Positions 25,717 through 35,518 of a stretch of 64,000 bases of DNA are shown one piece after another; positions within the stretch are counted from its first letter, which is position 1, and each line of letters opens with the position of its first letter. Where the stretch lies: positions 1,058,233-1,122,232 of the forward strand of contig NZ_KB899636.1 in assembly GCF_000378405.1 (NCBI RefSeq). The letters are read 5' to 3'. The DNA comes from Succinimonas amylolytica DSM 2873. Lineage in GTDB: Bacteria; Pseudomonadota; Gammaproteobacteria; Enterobacterales; Succinivibrionaceae. The position numbers and the translations under genes are program-made. A model generated the notes under the pieces. That model searched no databases, was not told where the DNA came from, and worked only from the letters and a program-made list of their open reading frames with translations.

Positions 25717-26559
25717 AGCTACCTCAAATTCGTACTGGTATGAAAGTCCCGGAGGTTCCGTTCTGGACAAAACACAAATCCCGGCCGTCCGGGGATACTT
25801 TGCAGGATACCTCTGGGGACGGGGTTCCGAGAACCGCTGATTCTGGAAATGATTATACATGAATAGGCGAAGGGTTTTGTTTTTAGAGGTCACTAAAATC
25901 CAAAAAAGAAATTTCAAGTCGTGAATAGCAGGATCGGAGAGGGCTCAAGGAGTCTCGGGCACAGCAAGATTCGGGAAACAGGAGGCTTGGAAAATAGGAA
26001 ATATTAATTGAAAAACGGAGCCGCGGTGGTCACGACTCCGTTAAGGTATTGTCATAAACTCTCAACATTCATGCCTTACCTTTAATTATTATGAAGAAAA
26101 CCGTTCATAGCTTAGGAAACGATTTCATAAATAATAATACCCCTTTTACGGAGGATGATCTACAGAAATTTGAGTTTGCGTGATTAATCTTTCATTTTTT
26201 GCTGAAAAACGCTGCAGACAGCTTAATAATGGTTAAATATTGACCGTTTTCTAGGCTTTATTGCTTAAAAAACAACCTGGGTGTATGGAATTAGATCTGG
26301 AATTTAACCAACGGTATAAAAACTAGTCTCGAAATTTACATTCTCTCAGGTTTTTGTCAGGAATAGTTTTTTAATGATATTTCAGTTTTTTGCGGAAAGA
26401 ATACCCGATTTTTTGAAGATTCTCATTTATGCAAAATGGTAAAATAGCTACCGGCTAATGCTGTCTACAATGGTTCGGACAGCGCTATTTGGTTTTCCGA
26501 AACGCGGTCTTGCTGCCTGTTCGGAACAAAATCCCCTGAAAGAGGGAGGAGTGCATAAT
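25717..26559. other. AT-rich gap between AIM24 copy 1 and ung
   Basis: About 840 bases. It contains a minus-strand TATAAT (25852-25857) likely serving the AIM24 gene, an isolated terminator-like hairpin (26011-26042), and AT-rich sequence upstream of ung with a TAAAAT near 26441. No supported protein gene apart from a possible seven-codon leader described under findings. Confidence 0.45.
26011..26042 (-). terminator. Terminator-like hairpin without an assigned gene
   Basis: On the minus strand ACGGAG pairs with CTCCGT around a 15-base GC-rich loop, followed by five T. No minus-strand gene precedes it within 400 bases, so it may end a short untranslated RNA or act as an attenuator ahead of the AIM24 gene. 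Confidence 0.5.
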
Positions 26560-27243
26560 ATGGAAACGACCTGGCATGATGTTATAGGTTCCGAAAAGGA
26601 AATGCCGTACTTTGCCGAGGTAATGCGATTTCAGAAGGAAAGAAGAAAGGAGACGCAGGTTTTTCCTCCGGAAAAGGAAATTTTCAGCGCCTTCAGAATC
26701 ACTCCCTTCTGCCAGGTTAAGGTTGTTATTATCGGTCAGGATCCCTATCACGGGCCGGGGCAGGCCAACGGATTATGCTTCTCTGTAAATCCTGGCATCC
26801 CGGTACCGCCGTCTCTGAAGAATATCTACCAGGAACTTCATCAGGAGTACGGGCCAGATTTTGCCATTCCTGCTCATGGCTGTCTGACGTCGTGGGCAGA
26901 GCAGGGGGTGTTTCTTCTTAACAATACTCTGACCGTTGAGCAAGGGCTTCCCAAAAGTCATTTCGGCCGGGGCTGGGAAATTTTTACTGATCATGTGATT
27001 GCCAGAATTAACGAATGTACCGAGCATACCGTGTTTATGCTGTGGGGAAGTCCGGCTCAGACCAAGGGAAAAAATGTGGATACTTCAAGACATCTGGTTT
27101 TGAAAGCACCGCATCCCAGTCCGCTGAGCGCCTACCGGGGATTTTTCGGCTGCGGACATTTCCGTGCGTGCAATTCCTATCTGGAAGCCTGGGGGAAGAC
27201 TCCCATAGACTGGCGTCTTCCCGAGAATCCCGTCCGGCACTGA
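26560..27243 (+). CDS. ung: Uracil-DNA glycosylase
   Basis: Removes uracil from DNA in base-excision repair. The protein is 227 residues, the usual size. The water-activating motif GQDPYHG (catalytic Asp61), the uracil-binding LLNNTLTVE and the HPSPLSAYRGFFGCGHF loop are all present. The start at 26560 is preceded by GGGAGGAG; the longer frame from 26458 adds a non-conserved tail. It stands alone between an AT-rich gap and the flrA regulator gene. Confidence 0.95.
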   Translation: METTWHDVIGSEKEMPYFAEVMRFQKERRKETQVFPPEKEIFSAFRITPFCQVKVVIIGQDPYHGPGQANGLCFSVNPGIPVPPSLKNIYQELHQEYGPDFAIPAHGCLTSWAEQGVFLLNNTLTVEQGLPKSHFGRGWEIFTDHVIARINECTEHTVFMLWGSPAQTKGKNVDTSRHLVLKAPHPSPLSAYRGFFGCGHFRACNSYLEAWGKTPIDWRLPENPVRH

Positions 27244-27385
27244 TGGTACAGTTCCCGGAACTGTCTGCATTCCCGGGGTCGACAGTATTATGACGGAAAA
27301 CCGACAAAGTGTCGAAAATTTGACATAAGCATAGTTATTTTTACTGCGAAAATCTTACAATCGTCACCATGAAATGGGAGGATCT

Positions 27386-28870
27386 ATGGATTTTGCAGGA
27401 AATATCTTGATTCTTGAGGAACGCAGTGAGCTGCGTCAGGAAATCGAAACCATCGTAAAATTTCTTGGCTGCGAATGGCAGAGCGGTGAACTTCCTGACT
27501 GCCTGAGCTATCTTGACAGTGACAATGCCGGGATTACCCTGGTAATTGCCGGCAATACCGGTGCTGTGACTCCGGCAGATCTTCTTAAAAAACATCCTAT
27601 GGTTCCATTTATCTTCACTCAGGCGCACGATGAAAGCGAGCTCCCCCGGGAACCCAACATGATCGGAATTCTCGGTAAGGACGGCACCTATGAAGGTTTT
27701 TTGCAGCTTCTCAGATTCTGCCAGTCCTTCAATTCTCTCCATAAGAATCTGAAACGCAGTGATAATGCCCAGAGACTTCTCAAATTTCTGGTGGGAAAGG
27801 GGCGGGCCATTCAGGAAGTACGGCATCTTATTGAGCAGGTGGCGCCCACCACGGCAAATGTGCTGATCCTTGGTGAATCCGGTACCGGCAAGGAGGTGGT
27901 AGCCCGGGCTGTTCATGCTCTTTCCGATCGGAGGAACAAGCCCTTTGTTCCTATTAACTGCGGAGCTATTCCGGCGGAGCTTCTGGAAAGCGAGCTCTTC
28001 GGACACGAAAAGGGAGCCTTTACCGGAGCCATTACCAGCCGGGCGGGGCGTTTTGAGCTGGCGGAGGGCGGTACCATTTTTCTGGATGAAATCGGGGATA
28101 TGCCGCTCCAGATGCAGGTTAAGCTTCTTCGGGTGTTACAGGAGAGAGTGTTTGAGAAGGTCGGCAGTAACAAGCAGATCAAGTGCGATGTCCGGGTGAT
28201 TGCCGCCACGCACCGTAATCTGGAGGAAATGATCCGTGAAGGTCAGTTCCGGGAGGATCTGTTCTATCGGCTGAATGTTTTTCCCATCATGACTCCGCCG
28301 CTCCGGGAAAGAGCTGATGACATTCCGCTTTTGCTTCAGGAGCTTATAAGACGATATTCCGACGAACACCGGGTTAGTGTCAGGTTTACCCAGAGAGCCA
28401 TGGAATCCCTGATGCAGCATGAGTGGTCCGGGAATGTCCGGGAGCTTTCGAATCTGGTGGAACGCATGATTATCATGCACCCCGATGAGATTGTGGATGC
28501 CCAGGATCTCCCGCAGAAATACCAGTATGGTGTGAAGGGAACCCGGCAGGATGAGATCAGTGAAAAGGATGTTCTCTTTGATCTGTTCAGCGATACCGGC
28601 AGTGATGACGATCATGATGACTCCGCTGCTTCTGAAGACGGACATGAGGGAGCACAGCATGATGATCTGGGGGCTCCCTTTTCCGGAGTACTGCCACCGG
28701 AAGGGGTGAATCTTAAGGATATGGTCAGTCAGATCGAAATTGACATGATTAAACAGGCTCTGGCAGCCACGGACGGGGTAGTTGCCAGAGCTGCGGAGAT
28801 TTTGCAGATGCGGCGTACCACTCTCGTGGAAAAAATTAAAAAATATGGAATTTCCCAGGACACAGAGTAG
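27386..28870 (+). CDS. flrA: FlrA/FleQ, sigma-54-dependent flagellar master regulator
   Basis: A 494-residue enhancer-binding activator at the top of the polar-flagellum hierarchy. The N-terminal FleQ domain (1-120) is receiver-like without a clear phospho-acceptor site. The AAA+ domain (about 135-375) holds Walker A GESGTGKE, the sigma-54-contacting GAFTGA loop, Walker [10 protein letters not shown] and the arginine-finger region. A Fis-type helix-turn-helix ends the protein ([18 protein letters not shown]). Between them lies a long acidic linker rich in Asp, His and Ser (about 395-440). FleQ homologues bind c-di-GMP and FlhG-type ATPases; both partners (flhG and an HD-GYP gene) occur in this window. 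flrB and flrC are not adjacent. Confidence 0.93.
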   Translation: MDFAGNILILEERSELRQEIETIVKFLGCEWQSGELPDCLSYLDSDNAGITLVIAGNTGAVTPADLLKKHPMVPFIFTQAHDESELPREPNMIGILGKDGTYEGFLQLLRFCQSFNSLHKNLKRSDNAQRLLKFLVGKGRAIQEVRHLIEQVAPTTANVLILGESGTGKEVVARAVHALSDRRNKPFVPINCGAIPAELLESELFGHEKGAFTGAITSRAGRFELAEGGTIFLDEIGDMPLQMQVKLLRVLQERVFEKVGSNKQIKCDVRVIAATHRNLEEMIREGQFREDLFYRLNVFPIMTPPLRERADDIPLLLQELIRRYSDEHRVSVRFTQRAMESLMQHEWSGNVRELSNLVERMIIMHPDEIVDAQDLPQKYQYGVKGTRQDEISEKDVLFDLFSDTGSDDDHDDSAASEDGHEGAQHDDLGAPFSGVLPPEGVNLKDMVSQIEIDMIKQALAATDGVVARAAEILQMRRTTLVEKIKKYGISQDTE

Positions 28871-28934
28871 TTTATTAGTTTAGTGTTTTATGAAAATTCC
28901 GGGTTTGTTTCAGACTTCGGAAAACGATATTGAG

Positions 28935-28970
28935 ATCCGGCAGAAAAAAAGTGCTGCCGGATTTTATTTT
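28935..28970 (+). terminator. Intrinsic terminator of flrA
   Basis: ATCCGGCAG pairs perfectly with CTGCCGGAT around a ten-base loop and runs into a T-rich tract. Confidence 0.92.
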
Positions 28971-29302
28971 CTGTGATTCTGATGGTACACTTTACAGTGT
29001 TTTTTAATGCCGCCGCGTTCATCCTGATTTCGGAGATATTTTGTTGCCGGGTGCTTTTTTCTGGTCCGGACAGTCAAAAAATGTCCCGGATAGTTTTTTC
29101 AGATGCTTTATGACCGTGGCTGCTGTCGGCAAGTTCTTCCTGATTCCCAGACTGTTTTTTAAAATGCGTCGGCTGTTACTGGCCGGTGCAGGATCGGGGT
29201 TTATCCGGGGTTCTCCCGGCTTGCCGGCGTTTATTTATCAGGATGTATAACTGCGGAAGCTCTTTCAGGAGCGTTATTTACAGGAAAATCAAGAAACAGT
29301 CT

Positions 29303-31330
29303 ATGGAAAAGGTATCAGCACTTATAAAACAAATTACCGGGTGTTTTTGTCTCTTTGTTCCCAGCGTGCTTGCGCTTTGCGTTACGGCCTGTGCCGGAAC
29401 CCAGGAACCTCTGACTACCCAGATTAAGCCGGAAACGACGGTGAGCAAGGAAGAGGTGTCAGTTTCCTACAAACATGATTTCATGCATTATCAGGCGGAG
29501 CGTCAGAAGTATCTTAAGGCTCTTTCTGCTTATGAGAAGCGCGATTACGACACAGTAAGACGCATTCATTCAGAGCTGGGGGATTACCCGCTTAATGTTT
29601 ATCTGGAATACCTGCTTCTGAAAATCGAAAAGGCTGATATCAGCAGAATTCAGAAATTTATAAAAAGTGGCGGTCATAGTGGTCTGGCTCGGCATGTGCA
29701 GAGCTCCTATATGCACTATTATGCCAATAACGGAGATTATGCCAGTGTGCTTAAAATCGCTCCGGAAAAGCCCGAAGGAACTAAGCTGCAGTGTCTGTGG
29801 TACCAGGCAGAGTATCACCACGGCCGCAAGAAGGAGGCTTTGGATTTCATCAGAACGGACTATGAGGAGGGTGAGCCGTTCTCCAAGGAATGTGCTTCCC
29901 TGGTCAGTACCCTCAAGACCGGAGGACTTCTTACTAGGGATATGGTGCTTGAAAGAATCCGCAACACCTATTGGACCAAGAACGGCAGCAAGGCTTATCT
30001 TGACGCCGTTTCCGAGCTCAGAGGAGAAGGCGACAAGACTCTGGTGAAGACTTTGTCATCATATTACGGAAAGCCTTCAAAGTATGCCTCCATTCCCCAG
30101 ACTCAGAAAGAGGCTGCTTCCCTAGTGTTTGCCAGATATGCCAGAACCAGTCCGGAAGCTGCTCTTGCTGATGTTGGAAATTTTAAGGACCGCTATCATC
30201 CTACCGCAGCTCAGGAGCATACTGTGAACCGGGCTCTCGTTTATGCACTGCTTTATAACAAGAGTGTGGCTCCTCGGCAGCTTTTGGACAGACTTCTTGA
30301 GAACGCCGGCACCCCGGCAATGCTGGAACAGCGCATTCGTCTGGCCATCTGGGATCGGGACTATCGCGGGGTGTTGCGTTTCCTGGATCGGCTGCCCGAG
30401 GACAAGAAGCAGGCTGAAAATTATCGCTACTGGAAGGCCAGATCCCTGGAGGAGACCGGCAAAAAAGCCGAAGCGGATGTTATTTACCGGAAGCTGGCCG
30501 GAGAAAGGAGCTTCTATGGCTTTTACACTGCTGATAAGCTGGGACTGCCCTATGCCATTCAGGCGGTAACCGCAGTGCCGGCAAACGAAAAGCAGCGGCA
30601 GGCACTGCTGCAGAAATATCCGGCCTATGCCAGATTCATGGAGTTTTCGTTTTTGAATGACACTCGGGGTATCCGTACCGAATGGCGGGAGACTATGAGC
30701 TCCGCTTCTCTTGATGATGCCAGAACCATAGCTGCCACGGAAGCCGAGCGCGGTTTTTCCGATCTTGCCGTATGGGAATCCATATACAAGAAAGACTGGG
30801 ATGCCTTAAATGTCCGTTTCCCGCTGCCGTATCGCAAGATATATGAGCAGGAATCCCGGAGAAGCGGTACGGATCTCAGCTACATGTATGCCATTACCAG
30901 ACAGGAAAGCATGATGAATCCTCTGGCCAGATCTCCGGTTGGTGCCCGGGGTCTCATGCAGTTCATGCCGGATACTGCCGCCATGGTCAGCAAGAAGTAC
31001 GGCTACCCGTACGGAGGCAAGGATGAGCTTTTTAATCCGTCGGTAAATATCAGGCTTGGCGGTGCCTATCTGCATGATCTTCAGGAAAAATTCGGGGGCA
31101 ACCGGATCTTTGCGACGGCAGGCTACAATGCTGGTCCTGGCAGAGCCTACAAGTGGCAGAGCGGTGACGGCGTGCGCCGGGATGCGATTACCTATATCGA
31201 GGCCATACCTTTCAACGAGACCAGAAACTATGTGCAGAAGGTACTGATGTACAACGTCATCTACCAGCACCTTCTGGGGGCTCAGAAGCTGGAGCTTCTG
31301 ACTCCGTCGGAGCATGAGGCTTTTTACTGA
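29303..31330 (+). CDS. slt: Soluble-type lytic transglycosylase Slt, apparently a lipoprotein
   Basis: Cleaves peptidoglycan glycan strands with formation of anhydro-muropeptides. It is 675 residues with the Slt70 layout: a long superhelical alpha-domain (about 50-490) that forms the ring, then the catalytic domain (about 500-660) with the catalytic Glu535 in ITRQESMMNP, GARGLMQFMPDTA, and the TAGYNAGPGRAYKW motif. The N-terminus holds a signal peptide ending in the lipobox VTAC, so membrane anchoring is predicted, whereas enteric Slt70 is periplasmic and soluble. The start at 29303 gives this compact signal peptide; upstream in-frame starts would lengthen it without benefit. Confidence 0.9.
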   Translation: MEKVSALIKQITGCFCLFVPSVLALCVTACAGTQEPLTTQIKPETTVSKEEVSVSYKHDFMHYQAERQKYLKALSAYEKRDYDTVRRIHSELGDYPLNVYLEYLLLKIEKADISRIQKFIKSGGHSGLARHVQSSYMHYYANNGDYASVLKIAPEKPEGTKLQCLWYQAEYHHGRKKEALDFIRTDYEEGEPFSKECASLVSTLKTGGLLTRDMVLERIRNTYWTKNGSKAYLDAVSELRGEGDKTLVKTLSSYYGKPSKYASIPQTQKEAASLVFARYARTSPEAALADVGNFKDRYHPTAAQEHTVNRALVYALLYNKSVAPRQLLDRLLENAGTPAMLEQRIRLAIWDRDYRGVLRFLDRLPEDKKQAENYRYWKARSLEETGKKAEADVIYRKLAGERSFYGFYTADKLGLPYAIQAVTAVPANEKQRQALLQKYPAYARFMEFSFLNDTRGIRTEWRETMSSASLDDARTIAATEAERGFSDLAVWESIYKKDWDALNVRFPLPYRKIYEQESRRSGTDLSYMYAITRQESMMNPLARSPVGARGLMQFMPDTAAMVSKKYGYPYGGKDELFNPSVNIRLGGAYLHDLQEKFGGNRIFATAGYNAGPGRAYKWQSGDGVRRDAITYIEAIPFNETRNYVQKVLMYNVIYQHLLGAQKLELLTPSEHEAFY

Positions 31331-31569
31331 TTACGGATGCGGCGAGGCATGGAAAAAAACAGTGTCAACAATGAAATTTGTTTCACATTTTTTCCGTGCT
31401 GATACCGCGGAAAATCATGTTAGAATAGACAGAACCGGCCTCCGTTTTTTGTCCTGACTGCCCGGATTACGATCGTGGCTGCGCCCGTAGCAGACGTCGG
31501 CAAAAAGCAGGATAAATATTAAGACCAGCCGGTGATTTGTTGTTATCCCGATAAAGTGATGTGAGAATT

Positions 31570-32631
31570 ATGGCAACAATAAAAGATGTTTCGCGCCTGG
31601 CAAATGTATCCATTTCGACGGTTTCCAGAGTTATCAATAAATCTGCGAATGTGGCTCCGGAAAAGGAACAGGCTGTGCTGAAGGCGATGAAGGAACTGAA
31701 TTTCCAGCCTAATAGTTTTGCCCAGGCTCTGGTAAACAAGCGTTCCAACTGTATCGGCGTGCTCGTGGGAGATCTCTGCGGCGGGCCGTTCTTCGCCCAG
31801 ATGATGCGGGGTATCGAAGATGTCATACTTCCGGAGAAAAAGTATGTGATAGTAATGTCCGGAAATCACAATCACGATCGCGAGAAGGACTGTATCGAAG
31901 CGCTTCTGCTGCGTCGTTGCGATGCCCTTATTATCCATTCCAAGGCGCTTTCTGATGACGAGCTTATCGAGTTCAACCAGTCCGGAATTCCCATGGTGTT
32001 TGTAAACCGTCTGGTTAATTCCCTGGAGGATCGTTCTGTTTGGGTGGATATTACAGCCGGAATGGCCGACGCTGTGCGGCATCTGATTGCTAACGGGCAC
32101 CGGAAGATTGCCTATATCTGTTCCGATGATGCCACCTTTGCAGATGAGAAGGATCGGATGGCCGGTTATAAGCAGGCGCTGGAGGAGGCGGGAATCGAAT
32201 TTGATCCCAATATTGTAAGTGCTGCCTTCCCGGACGAGAATGGCGGTTATCGCGCCATTGAGTCTCTTTTGATGCGCGATGCCGGGTTTACCGCCTTTGT
32301 GGCCTATAATGACGCCATGGCCATTGGTGCGATTTCCGCTCTGACTGACAATAATATCGCAGTACCCGGACAGGTGAGTGCCGTGGGCTACGATGATAAT
32401 CCAATAAGTAACTACATCAAACCGAAGCTGACTACCGTGCGCTATCCTATTGAAGAGGTAGGCAAGAGAGCCGCCACCCTGGCGCTGTCCCTGCTTTATG
32501 ATCGTGCCGAGGAGTTTAACTGGAGATGGCCGCTTAAGTTTGCTCCGGTGCTTATCGAAAAATCCAGTGTTGCTCAGGTTAAGCCCGAGGATGGTGAAAA
32601 GAAGCCGGCAAGAAAGACTGCGAAAAAGTAG
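31570..32631 (+). CDS. LacI-family transcription regulator (GalR/GalS-like)
   Basis: A 353-residue sugar-responsive repressor. The N-terminal helix-turn-helix MATIKDVSRLANVSISTVSRVIN with hinge helix is followed by a periplasmic-binding-protein-like effector domain (about 60-330). The CIGVLVGDL, NGHRKIAYICS and LTTVRYPIEEVG segments follow GalR and GalS of enteric bacteria closely. The C-terminal tail is Lys/Ala-rich. No sugar-use genes are adjacent, so the target must lie elsewhere; the palindromic motifs upstream of lamB1 are a candidate by motif type only. The ATG at 31570 has a GTGAG site and matches the family start. Confidence 0.9.
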   Translation: MATIKDVSRLANVSISTVSRVINKSANVAPEKEQAVLKAMKELNFQPNSFAQALVNKRSNCIGVLVGDLCGGPFFAQMMRGIEDVILPEKKYVIVMSGNHNHDREKDCIEALLLRRCDALIIHSKALSDDELIEFNQSGIPMVFVNRLVNSLEDRSVWVDITAGMADAVRHLIANGHRKIAYICSDDATFADEKDRMAGYKQALEEAGIEFDPNIVSAAFPDENGGYRAIESLLMRDAGFTAFVAYNDAMAIGAISALTDNNIAVPGQVSAVGYDDNPISNYIKPKLTTVRYPIEEVGKRAATLALSLLYDRAEEFNWRWPLKFAPVLIEKSSVAQVKPEDGEKKPARKTAKK

Positions 32632-32658
32632 CTCTGCCGAATCGTGGTGGGTTTCAGG

Positions 32659-32721
32659 CTCCCTCCGTTGCTATCAGATGTTTTTCTTCTGTTCTGATAA
32701 TGACGGAGGGAGTTGTTTTTT
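32659..32721 (+). terminator. Long terminator hairpin after the LacI-family gene
   Basis: CTCCCTCCGT and TATCAGA pair with TCTGATA and ACGGAGGGAG, interrupted by a three-base internal loop, giving a stem of about 19 pairs capped by a 14-base pyrimidine-rich loop and followed by a T-tract. Confidence 0.92.
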
Positions 32722-32806
32722 CGGAGGAACTGCGTCAGTTATGTGAGGAGCGTGCCGGTTAAAAATCGACGGACAAGCTGATAGTTCCGAAGTTTTGAAT
32801 CCAGAC

Positions 32807-32834
32807 AAAAAAGGAAGCCGGAGCTTCCTTTTTT
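32807..32834 (-). terminator. Bidirectional terminator between the LacI-family gene and icd
   Basis: A perfect 12-pair palindromic stem (AAAAAAGGAAGC with GCTTCCTTTTTT) around CGGA. It carries T-runs on both strands and lies 60 bases after the icd stop. Confidence 0.9.
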
Positions 32835-32893
32835 ACTGTATTTGCATATGGCGCTTGTGATTATGCGCGCGGCACGCTGCTACCAGTCAGCTG

Positions 32894-34150
32894 TCAGTCA
32901 GCCATATGATTAATGATCTCATCGGCAAATTCGGAGCACTTGATTTCGGTGGCGCCTTCCATGAGACGGGCAAAATCGTAGGTAACCTTCTTGGCTCTGA
33001 TAGCACCTTCCATGCCCTTTACTACCAGCTTTGCTGCCTCGTTCCAGCCCATGTGAGTCAGCATCATTTCTGCGGAAAGAATGATGGAACCCGGATTCAC
33101 CTTGTCCATGCCGGTGTACTTCGGAGCGGTGCCGTGGGTGGCTTCAAACATGGCGCAGGTGCTGCCGATGTTGGCGCCCGGAGCAATGCCGATACCTCCG
33201 ACCTGGGCAGCCAGGGCGTCAGACATGTAGTCGCCATTAAGATTCAGGGTGGCGATTACGTCATATTCGGCCGGACGGAGGAGAATCTGCTGCAGGAAGG
33301 CGTCGGCAATGCAGTCCTTGATGATGATTTCATGTCCGTTAAGAGGGTTTTTGATCTTCATCCACGGCCCATTGTCGATAAGCTCGCCGCCGAACTGCTC
33401 CTTTGCTACCTCGTAGCCCCAGGCTTTGAAGGCGCCTTCGGTGAATTTCATGATATTGCCCTTGTGTACCAGGGTAACCGACTTTCTGTCATTTTTGATG
33501 GCATAGTCGATGGCGGCTTTCACCAGCCTCTGGGTTCCTTCCTTTGAAACCGGCTTTACACCGATGCCGCAGTGCTGGTCAAAACGGATCTTCTTCACAC
33601 CCATTTCGGACTTCAGAAAGCTGATTACCTTCTCAGCCTCAGGGGTATCAGCAGCCCATTCGATTCCGGCATAAATATCTTCGCTGTTTTCACGGAAGAT
33701 AACCATGTCAACCAGTTCGGGATTCTTTACCGGGCTGGGAACACCGTCGAAATAGCGTACCGGTCTCAGGCAGATGTAAAGATCCAGCTGCTGGCGGAGC
33801 GCCACGTTAAGAGAACGGATGCCTCCGCCGATGGGGGTGGTCAGGGGCCCCTTGATGGAAACAACATATTCCTTGAGGAAATCCAGGGTTTCATCCGGAA
33901 GCCAGGTGTCAGCGCCGTATACCTTTGTGGCCTTTTCGCCGGCATAGATTTCCATCCAGGCGATTTTCTTGGTGCCGTTATAGGCCTTTGCCACGGCGGC
34001 ATCAACTACCTTACGCATGGCAGGAGTGATGTCGCTGCCAATACCGTCGCCTTCAATGAAGGGGATAACGGGATTGTCAGGGATATTCAGGGTTCCGTCA
34101 GCATTTACGGTAATGCGGGAGCCGTCAGCAGGAATTGTAACCTTGCTCAT
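32894..34150 (-). CDS. icd: Isocitrate dehydrogenase, NADP-dependent
   Basis: Oxidises isocitrate to 2-oxoglutarate in the TCA cycle. The 418-residue protein follows the enteric enzyme closely. The substrate-site serine lies in [13 protein letters not shown], the position phosphorylated by AceK in enteric bacteria. YICLRPVRY, the [13 protein letters not shown] block, [17 protein letters not shown] and the NADP-binding region near HGTAPKY are clear. The start at 34150 ([10 protein letters not shown]) has a GGAG site nine bases upstream; an ATG five codons earlier is possible but lacks one. Confidence 0.96.
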   Translation of the reverse strand: MSKVTIPADGSRITVNADGTLNIPDNPVIPFIEGDGIGSDITPAMRKVVDAAVAKAYNGTKKIAWMEIYAGEKATKVYGADTWLPDETLDFLKEYVVSIKGPLTTPIGGGIRSLNVALRQQLDLYICLRPVRYFDGVPSPVKNPELVDMVIFRENSEDIYAGIEWAADTPEAEKVISFLKSEMGVKKIRFDQHCGIGVKPVSKEGTQRLVKAAIDYAIKNDRKSVTLVHKGNIMKFTEGAFKAWGYEVAKEQFGGELIDNGPWMKIKNPLNGHEIIIKDCIADAFLQQILLRPAEYDVIATLNLNGDYMSDALAAQVGGIGIAPGANIGSTCAMFEATHGTAPKYTGMDKVNPGSIILSAEMMLTHMGWNEAAKLVVKGMEGAIRAKKVTYDFARLMEGATEIKCSEFADEIINHMAD

Positions 34151-34193
34151 GAGGAGTTTCTCCATATGTTTACGAAAGAAATTTGTCCTGACA

Positions 34194-34199
34194 ATTATA
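34194..34199 (-). promoter_or_regulatory. -10 element of icd
   Basis: TATAAT on the minus strand, 44 bases upstream of the start, with a TTACGG 18 bases before it as a possible -35. Confidence 0.55.
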
Positions 34200-34501
34200 C
34201 CCTATTGAGGCTTTTCACCGTAACAGGAGATGAGATCCTCTTTCCGGGACGAAGGGGAGTGCTGAATGAAAACAGCAGGTACGGTTTTTCTGCAGACACT
34301 GGTGTGAAAACCCTGTTCCGGGCGTTTCAGGAAGCCTTTGATTCCGGCAATAGTTTGATAGCAGGCATAATATTACAGTTCAGACTGTAAAACCTTTGTT
34401 TGATGGTGTTAAAATGCCCCGTGTTGTCGCGAGAATTTTAACAGTTCCGAATTCTGCATTTTCCGGAGGACTCGGAGCTGATCCAGATGTGGTGAAGCCT
34501 T

Positions 34502-35455
34502 ATGATCAGAACCTATGAACTTCACAATGAAACTCTTACGTATTCGAATTTTGATGTGAACGGCGTTCTGCCGGAGAATACTATCTGGATCGACATTAAG
34601 TGCCCCACGGAAGAAGAAAGAGAATGGATGCAGCACCTGTTCAAGGAGGAGGTGCCGGAGGAGGATGACATTGAGGAAATCGAGTCCACCTCCCGTTTTT
34701 ACGTTGATACTGACGGCGTTCATATCACCTCTCTGTTTCCGCAGCGAAAAGGACGCGAAACCGAATCTGTCAATGTGCTCTTCACCATTCACGGAAAAAT
34801 GCTGATTAGCTTCCGCGAGGAGGATGTCAGTATCATCCGTCTCCTCAGACACTATATCAAGCATGACCGGGTAATGATTCAGAATAATCTTGATATTCTT
34901 CTGGAGCTTCATGACATCAAGGTCGAATCTCTGTCTGATTATATTGAGGATTCCTATACCACCCTGGAGGAGACTGCTGATCAGATAATGGCCGATGATG
35001 ACGAAAAGATTCCGGAGCTTATTGAGGAACTTATTATTCAGGAAGGAACCATTTCAAAAATCAGAGTATCCCTGTTCGATACCAGAAAGGCGCTCCGGTT
35101 CCTGAGAAAGAATCTTTCCGGCAAGTTCAATCCGGCGCAGTTTGAAATGATAGACGGAATTCTGGCGGACATCGAATCGCTGTTGCCGCATACCCAGTTT
35201 CTTTTTGAAAAAATCAATTTCCAGCTGCAGACCTCCATGTCCTATATCAACCACAAGCAGAACAGCATTATCAAGATCTTTTCGGTGGCGGCAGTGGTGT
35301 TCATGCCGCCCACTCTGATAGCCAGTATTTACGGCATGAATTTCGGACACATGCCGGAGCTGCAGTGGCAGTATGGCTATCCGATATCTATTGGTCTCAT
35401 GTTTCTGTCGGCGGTGACGACCTACCTGGTTTTCAAGAAGAAGGGGTGGCTCTGA
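34502..35455 (+). CDS. corA: CorA magnesium/divalent-cation transporter
   Basis: A 317-residue pentameric channel. A large cytoplasmic domain with a long coiled stalk helix (about residues 130-255) is followed by two membrane helices (about 262-282 and 294-313). The selectivity signature YGMNF sits at the end of helix 1, as in all CorA proteins. No Mg-sensing leader RNA was seen in the short 5' region. Length and topology match CorA of enteric bacteria. Confidence 0.95.
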   Translation: MIRTYELHNETLTYSNFDVNGVLPENTIWIDIKCPTEEEREWMQHLFKEEVPEEDDIEEIESTSRFYVDTDGVHITSLFPQRKGRETESVNVLFTIHGKMLISFREEDVSIIRLLRHYIKHDRVMIQNNLDILLELHDIKVESLSDYIEDSYTTLEETADQIMADDDEKIPELIEELIIQEGTISKIRVSLFDTRKALRFLRKNLSGKFNPAQFEMIDGILADIESLLPHTQFLFEKINFQLQTSMSYINHKQNSIIKIFSVAAVVFMPPTLIASIYGMNFGHMPELQWQYGYPISIGLMFLSAVTTYLVFKKKGWL

Positions 35456-35518
35456 GTCGTGGCGATTCCGGAGCGGCCTTTTTGTTTCTGATTTGCTGTT
35501 CCCGGGGCGGTTTTGGCG

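Noticed and set aside
34168..34390. Rightward 74-codon frame divergent from icd with a good AGGAG site
   Set aside because: The icd -10 element lies inside it, no promoter is evident, and its ribosome binding site is the palindromic counterpart of the icd one; kept only as a curiosity.
33572..34390. Long frame antisense to icd
   Set aside because: Shadow of a highly conserved metabolic gene.
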